A DNA stretch of 64,000 nucleotides from Astropecten irregularis (lineage: Eukaryota > Echinodermata > Asteroidea > Paxillosida > Astropectinidae), in the NCBI GenBank assembly GCA_963971285.1, contig OZ020252.1, positions 14,359,662-14,423,661 of the forward strand, read 5' to 3'. Positions 34,901 to 46,900 of this stretch are shown one piece after another. The position numbers were made by a program, and so were the translations under genes. The notes under the pieces are model-generated. The model did not search any database and was not told the DNA's origin. It was given only the letters and a program-made list of their open reading frames with translations. Within the stretch, counting starts at the first letter, position 1; every line of letters starts with the position of its first letter.

Positions 34901-37900
34901 GTTTTTTTCTGTGGTACCTCATTCCTTGAATTTGGTTCTGAAAAGGGAAAGGCCACTTTCCCATTGTAAGGGGCACTTCCATTGGAAAATCTTAATGTCT
35001 ATGGAAACATTTGAAGGGGGCACCAAGGCCAAGAACCAGGGCAATGAAGGCCATGACCTCCGTGGCCTCCGTTAAATTCAAGGCCTGGTACCTATTTAAG
35101 ATTTTAAAGTTCAGAATAAAGTACACAGTCAATGCGGTACTAAAGCAAAAAACTGTTGGGCAACTTCAGGTACCAACAGTCATTGTTCCAATTTTTCATG
35201 TGTTGTTGGATGGGGGAGGAAGAGGCAAAGAGAACGACATTTAACAACACAATTCTGTCACAATGTTTCCTTGGTCAATAGAAAGTGTATCAAATTGACT
35301 TGAAAACTGTTATAAAGAGAGTCTGCCAACCATGGCATGTTCTTTTTAAGCCAGGAGGTGAAATTTTCACATTTGTTATTTGTTACACTAAAAATGGCAT
35401 TTCTTCATTCTGAATAAATTCAGTGAATATATGGAAGCAAAGATACATTACAATTTTAATCAATTTTATTTCAACCAATTTTTTAAATATATGTTCATCA
35501 AGTTTTCACATAATGCCATGGTAGGCCTTCTAATTTCTTTGCAAAAAAACAAAACATTTTTGTCGAAATCCAGCCCATGCAGTTTGTGAATTGCTTCACT
35601 TAGGGCCTGTTTGTTTGCTGTTTGTTTCAGGCATGTGATCCTGCTGATCCAGATCCCATTTTAGCATATCCTGCATGGGACATGGATCTGCAAATCACAG
35701 ATCTCGTGCGCGAAACAAACAAGCCTTACATTCATATAAGAATGTTTCTCATTGACCTTTGATAAGAGTACACACATATAATGTGTGTGTGTGTGATGCT
35801 TTCACTTGGAAACATAAATTATATACACTTAATGATTTAGTAGATTTTTTATGGGCATTCAATTGCCATTGCCTATTAAAGGCACAAGTTTACATTGTAG
35901 CTGAAACTTTGTTTAATATTAAAATATGCAGCACTTGGAATAATTTTCAAAAAGGAAAATGCAGCAAGTACATGTATTCTTCTTGTTCCAAGTAATTGAT
36001 AATACAACAACAAAAGCCCAGTGTTTATGTTCGGAATTGAAACCATTTCGGGAAGGAATAACTTAACTTTATAACAAACTGTTATCACAGTTAAGAAAGA
36101 GGCTTTGCATGGTGACAATTGTTATGTGAATCAGTTTGTGGAAACACCATGTGAGAATCATTTGTATGTTCGCACTTCTTGTTTCGGCGCACTTCTGGTT
36201 AGGTCTCAACATTTTGCCTGGCCTGCTCTAGTCATCATCAGGAGACAGTGATTAACAAATCCTTTTGAACATGATCTCAAAAATTATCTTTAAAATTTCT
36301 TCTCTGTAGGAATGCCACTACCAACAGTTGCTATGATAATGATAGTGACTGAATTAAATTAATGTTTTAAAGTGAATGTATAGTTTGTTCATTTTTCAAT
36401 AAACACTATCATTGAATATGATAGCAGGCTTGATTTTGTTGTGCAATTATTTTTGTTTAAGCCAAACTGTGTTCCTGAATGCATCTTCTTTACAGATTAA
36501 GAGCAAGAACTATGAAAAAGTAGAGAAGGTAAGTTGACAAACCAAAAATCTATTTTTTAATTTGTGTTGTGTTCGTTCTTGGTCTGTGTTCTGTTCAAGT
36601 TTTATTATAAAAGAAAATGGGAAAGAAATTTGAAAGAATTCCACTGATGACCATTACAGAAAAAGGGTAGGCCTAGTAAGAGTTATGTACCCTACTGGAT
36701 ACAAGTTATGATGAACTTTAATCTCAGGTGTGTAACACTGGGGTAGCATAACTGAAAAGTGAGTTTTACAATTTGTTTGGCCTTCAATGATACACTTTGA
36801 ATGCAGCAGCAACCATTTATCCCAAAATGCCCTCTGCTGGTTCCATAGAATTGTGCACAAGTGATCGCCGTCAGTGGAACTCTTGCCCTAAAATGTTTTA
36901 ACAAAATCTATGCAGAATGGAGATTCTCTGCCCATACATTTTGCAAATGTCTAGACCTTCCTTTGTTTGCCTGTGTAGGCCTCAATACCTCTTGAGATGT
37001 TCCAATATATGCACTGGGGATTAACAAATGGAAGTCCATAACTAAGGAAAAATGTGTCTCTCCCATAATTCTGCAATCCAATTCCAACCATTGTTGTTGT
37101 TCCCCCCAAAAAAAAAAAATGGAGCAAAACCAATGAAAAAAGGAAGAGCAAATGGTAATGCTTCTTTTTGTCTAATTTTTCACCAAAGCATTAAATATGC
37201 TTTTAGTATTTTCAGATCTAAGCTTCTTTTGACTTTTGTCATTTGTCATTTAATTGTCATTTATATTCAAGGGAAGATTTCCACTGACTGACAATAAAAT
37301 AAACCATGTTTACATTCTTAATGTGACTTGCCATGTTCACTTTAAGTTATACCTGTGCAAAACCAGAAGTATTTATTGGGGTACTTTTACAGTTGCCTAC
37401 ATTTTGAATGTTTTTGGAGTTTGATGGTGTTGTGTTGTTAATTGTTGGTCTTCATGTTAGTCATATAATTATTTGACAAAATAATTTTTTTTTTTGGAGC
37501 GTGACGGCTTGAAGAAAAACGTACCGGTATTGGGACTTCAATAGCGTTCCGCACTAATGACGTCACAAAATCCCCGGATGTCAGACAAATATTGTCTCAC
37601 ACACGTAGTGTACATGCACGCGCACACACACACATTGTTTGCCTGGGTTGCAATGTTTGTCTGAGATCGGGTGCTATTTTTAGCGCAAGTGCGGAGCGCT
37701 ATTGGAGAAATGTATCAATTTGGGGGATTTTTTAAAAACTTTGTCATGGAGCCATTAAAGATGCAAACATTTCTACCAGTCAAAGAATTACATGCAGGAT
37801 GTCTATTTGTCTTGCTCCCTTATCACACCCTTCCAACCACCAGCTATTCCAGCGGTGTTTAATGAAGGTGCTGAACATCGACTTGTGGAAATGCTACCTC

Positions 37901-40900
37901 TCCTACGTGAAAGAGACCAAAGGGGGCCTGGCATCCTACCGAGAGAAGATGGCTCAAGCTTACGACTTTGCCCTGGACAAGATGGGCATGGATATATTCT
38001 CCTACCAGATCTGGGCCGATTACGTGACTTATCTTAAGGGAGCGTAAGTTGGGAGAATTTGATTTCATGACATATTGTGTAATGCACCTGTGGCCCCGTT
38101 ACAGTTTGTTAGACAGCCATGTCAATGACTTAAAAGCCAGCCAATCAGGACTGAGTATTAGGTTTGAGTTAGATTGATTATGCTGTGTGTTTATTACCTA
38201 CCTTGATATTTTAAAGGGTTTCTGGTTCTAACCCTACCTAGGACACTGTCTGCATTCAGTTCGCAGACCCCACATGTTCCTGATTTTGTCATGTTTATAG
38301 ACGATTGCGTGACCAATGTTTACATGCCATCACGTGACTTATAGTGGGTGTTTTTTTTATCCCATTTGGCACAGAACAACGGTGGAAATGTTTAAAAAAG
38401 AATGTGGAAGATATAATAATCTTCTTTGCTCATTTCCACCATTGCTCTGTGCCAAATGAGATGAAAAAAATACCCACTTTAAATTCATGTAATCCGTTAC
38501 CCTAAGCAAAAAAAATCTTTGCTTACGATAGCAGAATTTTTTGCTTATGGTTAGTGTATTTCACAGGAGAGTTGTCTTTCTCGCTACGCTAGGCGGGAAC
38601 TTTCTGCAGAATGCAAATGACAGTGCATTAGCAGAATATAATCATGGTTAGCCTAGAAATTCTTCGCCAACCGAAATATTTGCTTACGGATTCCATGAAA
38701 TAGATTATTTCACGCTTAGCAGTGCCCGTAAGCTAAAAAATAGGCCATAACGGATTCCATGAAATTGGGCCCTGGATTTTCAATGGCTGTGCCTGACCGG
38801 TATTTAAGTTTCCCTCCCTCTCCAGAGTATTAAATTGAGTCCAGACAATGCAAAGTAACATTTTAACGAATTTTCTGAAACTTATTCTTCATAAATCTTT
38901 GTGTTCTGTTTGTTCTCAGTGAGGCTAAGGGCTCTTACGCTGAAAACCAGCGCATCACGGCAGTGAGGAGGGTGTACCAGAGGGGCGTGGTCAACCCCAT
39001 GGTGAACATTGAAGTCTTCTGGAAGGATTACTGCACATATGAAAATGTAAGTGAACAGTAATGGGAGACAATGACAGAATGTACTTATTGGCAGCCCGAT
39101 TTAGATACAGAGCAGCAGTCATGAAATAGATTCTTCCAAATATTTTTCGTAGGTTTTGGTGGTTGTTGGAGGCAAATCTTGTCGCAGAATTCAGGGTAAC
39201 AATTTTTGGTAGGTCCAACCTGGTAAACAAAGAATATTGACTGAGGTTGTGCTCTACCAAATGAGCTATCTTTCTGATACATACATACACTATGGAGGCA
39301 GAGCTTTTTTCATCATTTTTTTCATCTTTTGTCATCATCTTATGAATGAAAGGGAATGAAGGTATATTTAATTGTGAAAAGGTACATTTATTGAAATGGA
39401 AAATTAATATAAGAACATACATGTATAATTAGTGTAGTTGAAAAACTGAACGTTCTTCTGTTGTCAGTCCGAACAATTTTAAGTAGTTCTATTGTATTAA
39501 AGTTTAAAGCTTCTAGAAGGAGTGCCTCCCTAGGGTTTTCAGTGGCTGGGCTTCCCTGACCTTGGGCCAATTTCATGGAGTTGTTAAGCACTAAAACAAT
39601 TGCTTAGCACAAAATGACTTGCTCAATAAAACAAACCATTATTAAAAATTTCATTTGCTTATTCATTGTCAGTGAACAACAGCCAAAGAACAGTCACAAG
39701 TGATACACAACAAATGGAAATGTGGTTGTTACCATTATCCTGTTTTTATTAAGACAGAAATTTCATGGTTAGCACATTTGTGTGCTAAGCAGGGCTGTGA
39801 AATTGACCCCAGTTATTTTTAAAGTATCTCTCCCTTAACCGAGGGACTAAGAAATCCTGCTCTTATCTAGTCCCACTTCTTATCTTTCTATTTTACACCT
39901 TTCGTCAATTCTTTTAGGGAATCAACCCGATAATTGCCAAGAAAATGATTGACGACAGGAGCCGCAGTTACATGAATGCCAGGAGAGTTGCCAAGGTAAC
40001 AGTTGTCAAGTAAAATTTTCCTTTGACCAGAAAAGTTACCAGCCTAGCAAGTTATGATAAATGAACTGGAAATGAATAGTTGACTGTCCTTTCTTTTACT
40101 ATGCAGATAAAAGCATTAGTTTATTACTATCTAAATGCTTATTTTAGTTTGAAGGTTGAATTGGTATTATTTATCTGTAATTTTGAATAGTATATGTGAC
40201 TTTGAAAATTTGAATATTATCAAGGTCATGAATGTTGAATTGGTATTGTTTAACTGTAATTTTGAATAGTATGTGAATTATATTTGAAAATTTGAATATA
40301 CCGATAAGCAATGTATGACATAATTGATGAACTGTGTTCCCATTTGATCAACGGCAGACAGTTTTCCCCCTGAAGCCCAAGCAGCCCATAATTTTGCCAG
40401 ATTGCTCAGAAACAAATACCTGTAGTTAAAAATTTATCATATAGAAAATTTGCAATGACGTAGAATTGGTTTTAACTAATACCCCTCCAATAAATTTTTT
40501 TTTTTTTAGGAATACGAGGCAGTGACAAAGGGTCTGAATCGCAACAACCCAGCAGTTCCCCCCACAGGAACATTAGAAGAATCTAAGCAGATGGAACTGT
40601 GGAAGAAATACATCAACTGGGAGAAGACCAACCCGACCAGAACGGAGAGTCAGACACTGATGACGAAAAGAGGTACAACCCATCTGGTGGTAGTCTTGGT
40701 TCATGACGTTGTTGGTGTGGATACTCGAACGTACGAACCCATTACCCAATTACACTGACCCGCACGCACGTACATATGTATGTACAGGTGATCCGCACGC
40801 ACGTACGTACGTACTGACCTGTATGTAACAACATCTTGGGAATCTTGTAAAATCTCCACCCGAAACACACTGGGCATACGTTGTTTTTGAAGTCAGGCAC

Positions 40901-43900
40901 AGCAGATTCATTGGTTTGGAAAAGAAAACAGAGCTTCAGCTTCAATGAAAACTCACAACCCATATTTTTAGCATATGAATTTACAGAGACAAAGCCAGAG
41001 CCGGACCTAAGGTTTGGAAAAGGCCCCAAGCCAGCTAGATTAAAACCAACCAACAAACGAGCACAAACAAACGAAAGGAATATTCATTCATTTATTCATA
41101 TTCATTGATTTCTGAATGGTTTACATTATCACTCTTGTCTTCTTTTGCAGTGATGTTTGCATATGAGCAGTGTTTATTGTGCCTTGGTCACCACCCAGAT
41201 GTATGGTACGAAGCCGCCTTGTATCTTGAGAATTCCAGCAAGTCCTTTGCGGAAAAAGGAGTAAGTTATTTCATTGATAATTTGAGAATGACATCAGTCT
41301 GAGAAGAAGTGTGTATACAGTGGAATGCCGCTATAACGAACATAACAGACATTGTGGGATACACTGATATTGTTTGTTATAGTGGTCATTTGTTAAATAT
41401 TGAATAGCACTCCGCACTTGCGCTAAAAATAGCACACTAGCTCAGACAAACATTGCAACCATGCAAATGTGTGGTGTGTGTGCGGGCGTGCATGGTGTAC
41501 ACAGTGTGTGTGGGTCAATGTTTGTCTGACATCGGGGGATTTTGTACACTCACGTGACGTCATTAGTGCGGAGCGCTATTGGGAGTCAAGTAGTGCTGTG
41601 CATCAAAAACGGATTCACGGGCTCCCGCTTAAAATCTTGCCATCCGGTTTCAAAATTTCAAAAACGGAATACGAAACCAACATTTAAAAAAGTAGACTGA
41701 CGTTTGCCCAATAAATAAACAACCCCAAAAGTGTATACTGTATAATACATACTTGAATTTCAGTCGTTTTGGGTCCATTTTGCCAAGCAGAAACAAACTT
41801 TTCGCAAACTTGATTAAACAAATATTGCGAACAGCCTTCCGAATGCGACGATCGCTCGAAAGAAGACGTAAACATATCGCGTACGATGCATCATGAACAC
41901 CGCATGCCCACCACGTGGCCGCATGGCCCGACCCATGCTGCTGCAGCATTGCATCCAGAAAATTCCACGATGTGTAATGTGCGCCGCACCATTCAAAGCA
42001 TACGTTGTACACCAGTACACAGTCGCCAATTCGCAATCAGGCCGCAAGTGCAAGCCTACATGTCGTACGTACAACGTGTGTATTTGGTGCATGCATTCAA
42101 GTTGCGCTCGGTACCGTGGATTTCGGCCTGCTTCAATGCAGATTTTTCGGTAAGAAATGTGACATGTCACGCTGAGCAAGTTATGAAAGATTCTGACTGA
42201 ATATTCTGTAAGGTTGCCGGCACCAAATCATCGCAAGATTCCCAAACACGCACGTAGATCGAGACCAGAAACTGAATGTATACGTCGGCGCAACGATCGT
42301 TGTAGCATGTTTTACACACTCCTACATACAGCGCTATGCATCATTTGATCGTGCACATTATCGACACGTGCGTAATATAGCGCTATCATTCATTTTTATG
42401 AATCGGAGCTCGGGCAACCGCTAATTTTTTCAAAGCGTTTTCCAGTTTTCAAAAGCTCCGAAAATGCACAGCACTAGAGTCAAGGATGATGTTCGGTATA
42501 GCCGATTGTTTGGTATAGCGGTGTTCTTATAGTGACATTCCACTGTATTTGGCATACCTTCAAGTCTTCCCTGTACATTGCATTTGTCCTGCATGCTCAT
42601 TATATTATTGCACTCTGGAATTTGCTTGTATTCTCTTTGTGCAGGACATGAATAACTCCAAAGTGTTCAGTGATGAGGCAGCGGCCATCTATGAGCGAGC
42701 TATCCAGACCCTTATGAAGAAGAGTATGCTTATATACTTTGCCTATGCAGACTTTGAAGAGGTATGTATTCCCTAATAACTTCCTTCCCCTCATTGATTC
42801 AGTTCCCCTCATCTTCACATTTCAGGCCCTTAACTTCCACCCCACCTCTCTCTCCTGGGAACAAAATTCAAATCTTGAAGGGCTTTTCGTTAATATACAG
42901 GTCGTTCAGGATGAACGAAAGAAAAAAAAGGGAAAAGAAGAAAAGAAAAACAGATAGCTGTACAGTTGAAGTTATTTGAAATTTAATCCAATGAACAAAC
43001 AAAGAAGGATTCCAATTTCAAATTTTCAGATTTTCTTTTTCATTGCGCATCAAAAGTTTTAGTGGCGCAATTCTAGCACTTACCCCAGGCGCCGTTTCCC
43101 CTAGATACGCCGCTGTGTAACCCAGCTATCTGTCGATGCAGTTCCTGCCTTTGTATCCATTTTTTCATAATCTTTTCATCCCCATCTCCTCATTTCAGGG
43201 TCGAATGAAATATGAGAAGGTCCACAACATCTACAAGAGATTGTTAGCCATTGACGACATAGACCCTACGCTGGTAAGTTTATCCAACAGAATTGGGATG
43301 CACTGTTTTCTTTTTCCTGGGGAGACGACTTAATGTCTTTGGTACTGGGTCTCTGAGGAGGATCCTTGGGTACCGCTGGTCGGAGTTGTGTCTAATCAGA
43401 AGTTACTCAGGGAGAGTCAAATGAGACTGTACTGTCATGTGGCTAGATTCTCTGCAAGCGATCCTGCCAGGTGATTTCTCTCTATGAGAGAGCATACTGG
43501 TAGGACTCACTCAGTAGGACGTCCACATGACACATGGTTGTGTCAGATGGATCGTTATTTTGTTGAGATGGGGATGGGGATGAATAGAATCCATTACAGC
43601 CTATATTTGTGCTTACGGGCACTGCTACGTTTAAAATCTAATTCATGGAATTTGTGAGCATAAATTTTTTCTGCTAATGCGCTGCCATATTAATTCTACA
43701 GGAAGTCTTTACTTAGCGTAGCGAGAAAGAAAACTTTCCCTCGAAATATGCTAACCATAAGCAAAAAAAGTCTGCTATCGTAAAAGTGAAGATCTTTTAC
43801 TTTTGCGAAGATCTCAGTTCCTCAAACATTATGTCTTGTCATTGTCCAGGTGTACATCCAGTACATGAAGTTTACCCGCAGGGCTGAAGGCATCAAGACG

Positions 43901-46900
43901 GCTCGGGGGATCTTTAAGAAGGCCCGGGAGGATGCGCGGGTCCGCTATCACGTCTTCATTGCAGCATCTCTGATGGAGTACTACTGTAGCAAGGTGAGTT
44001 CAAGTATGAGGTAGAATGGTCGAGTTAGGAGGGCTTGACTCATTTTGGTCCAAGCAGGATCTTTACCGAAGGTAGCCTTTCATATAGATCCTGCTAGGGT
44101 CGAAACGTGTCAGGCCCTACTAACTCCAATCAATTTCTTATCCTGCTTGAATTCTGACAAAATTGAAGTGACAGATAATAATAGCAAAAAGTCATTCTGA
44201 ATTCATTCAGACTTTATTTGAATTCATTGTTCCCCTTCTGTTGTCTGGTTTGCAGGACCAACAAGTTGCCTTCAAGATCTTTGAGCTGGGCCTGAAGAAA
44301 TATGGCGATATTCCCGAGTACATCCTCTCTTACATCGATTACTTGTCACATCTGAATGGTGCGTTTTTTCCAAATTTCCGTTATTTCCAGAACTTTTTGT
44401 GTTCATAATATTCTTTTTGGTGGATTAGGGAGAGAGCTCCACTTGTAGGTTTACATAGTTTGTATAACTGAGGAATTCTCACTTACAAAGCAAGCTTAGA
44501 AATTGGACGCTTACCCCGTTATGCTTAGAATGTGGTTTATAAGCGCCAAATTCTGCGGTAAGCAGTTTCTTGAAATTGGGCTCTGATGTTGGTGCATTAT
44601 TTCTGAGAGTGTCCATGCTATATCTGTTGCATATCGATTGGTCTTAGCAAATGTTTGCACCCTGGGCCTATTTTCATAGTTTTGCTTCACGGTGAGCAAC
44701 GATTCTCTGCTTACCGATTCCCAAATAATTGCTTAAACATACATATGTTTGCACCCACGCATGGTGTGATTCATTTTTTTGTGTTATAGATTTTCAGCAT
44801 TCAGTTTTGTTAAGCAGACTCTCTCTCTATGCGTAGTGTTACGGTAGTTTAAGCAGTACTATGAAATGATAATCGATAGTTACAAAGTAAGAATAGGAAA
44901 AAATTACTCTTCCGCCCTTATTACATAATTATAAATATGTAGTGATTTCACTATCTGTCCATCAGCGCAATGAACAGTGGGGTGCCGTGCCCCAGTGGTC
45001 TGATGTGTCGTACTCAAGGTCTTGTGGTCAATCTACAGGGTTGGAATCCAGCCATGGGCTAATGGTGCTTGCGTCCTTGGGCAAGATGTTTTATCACACA
45101 TTGCTCCTCTTCACCAAGGAGTAAATGGGTACCTGTGAGGGGAGAGATGGCTTTGTGTTGGGAAAATAGTAATACAAGCTGGCACTGTTGAAAGATGGGA
45201 ACCATTATCCACCATTATTATTATGAGCAGTATTGTTGGCCACAGGATGGACATAACTTTTATATTTATTCTTATTGTTCTTGGCAACAGAGGACAATAA
45301 CACCAGGGTACTGTTTGAACGAGTCTTGACAGCGGGGTCCCTACCCGTGGAGAAATCCAGGTGACCATGAATGTGGAATAATTCCAAAGAAATATTTTAA
45401 TTATGCTTAATTTTTAAAATGATTTGTTAATTGATGGATTGATTCATTTTATTATTATCATCAAATAACCACAAGGGAAACTGACTGGTGAGGGATTGGA
45501 ACCAGCGACCTCCGGAATACCGTACTGGTGCTCTACCTACTGAGCTATCCAGCCCTATGTTGGTGGTGTCCCTAATAGTCAATTATCTTTGTTCGTTTAG
45601 CAGTCAGAAGCCATGAAACCACGCACATACCACTATTTATCCCAAATATCATTTTATCGATACACGCAGCATTAAGAATGCTGCAACCCGAGAAACAGTA
45701 ACATTATTTTATTTTATTTTTTTTGGGGGGGGAGGTGATGGGGTGGTGCTAATTTAGCATTTCAGTTGTTTACATATGGCATGTATGGGAGGGGTTTATT
45801 ATAATTGATTATGTGAATAACCATTCATGTCAAGGTGATAGAGAAGAAGAATGAAGATATCATTATCTTGAGACAAAACTGCAGTCAGTTACTGAAGTTG
45901 ACGACCAGTGTCTTTTACAAAATATACAATTCTTGCTCTTCTTTAAATTGATTTGATATTTTTGTGTGATTTCTTGCTTTTTTATACTAGTGAAATCTGG
46001 TTGAGATTTGAAGACTTTGAATCGACGTGTGGAGACTTAACCAGCATCATCAAGGTGGAGAAGAGAAGATTAGCCCTCTTCAAAGACGTAAGTCATTGCC
46101 TTTATGCATCCGTGAGACAGATTATTTCAAATTTGATCCCTGGTTTTTCATGTGTTGTTGGATTCCAATATTCCCCTGGTTAATGCGGCTTACCATGCTA
46201 ACTAATGCGGATAACTGTTTCGGTATGCTACCAAAGTATGGTGGTACCTTTAAAACTCAATTACAACAAAATGTGTAACCTTCCTAATGAGATGCAAAGA
46301 TTCTAGCTCTATTCCTCCAGCCCTCTGGCTTCAAGACACTAATCCTCTTCAAAATCATGAGCCAGTGCTCTATATATAATCTATCTCCCCATATATCTCC
46401 CCTTGTTTGAGAATTATTTTACTCATTCCTTTGCAGGAATTCAAAGATCGCGAGACAAGCCTCCTGGTTGACCGGTACCGATACCTCGATCTGTACCCAT
46501 GCACACCATCTGAACTGAAGGCAATAGCGTATAAGGTGAGTTGATGAATGGATTGTTTTATACAAACTTTGATCTTGACATCCTGACAGAGTCAGAAGGA
46601 CTAATTTATGCGGTTGCTTTTTTTTTGTCACTCCCTATCTTATCACTGCCTCGTTTTGTTCGTTTTCCTTGCAGGATTTGACCCTGCGGCACACGGTGCA
46701 GCAGGTGCTGCAGAATCCAGCCTCCTCTAAGGAATCAGGTCCTTCCTCAGAGAACCCTGAAGAGGAAGGCTCGGACGTCAAGAAGACGGAATTTCCTCAG
46801 CCAGATCTTCACCAGATGCTGCCCTTCACTCCAAGATCACATGCCCGTATGTTTCTCCCCCCCCCCCCCCTCACAAGGATCGATCCCCACATTCTGTTCA

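Larger units (their letters stand above)
25338..36495 (+). other. CSTF3 intron 3 (11.2 kb)
   Basis: The largest intron. Its donor is GAG|GTTATT and its acceptor TTTACAG. It contains MITEs of families A, B, C, F, J, M and O, a SINE pair and a degenerate minisatellite, each listed. I see no nested gene in it. 28.6-30.2 kb and 31.1-32.5 kb hold only AT-rich sequence. Confidence 0.9.

Noticed and set aside
41650..42200. Several 70-130 codon ORFs on both strands
   Set aside because: They lie in the CpG-rich interior of the pogo-like element, overlap each other on both strands and match nothing I know.
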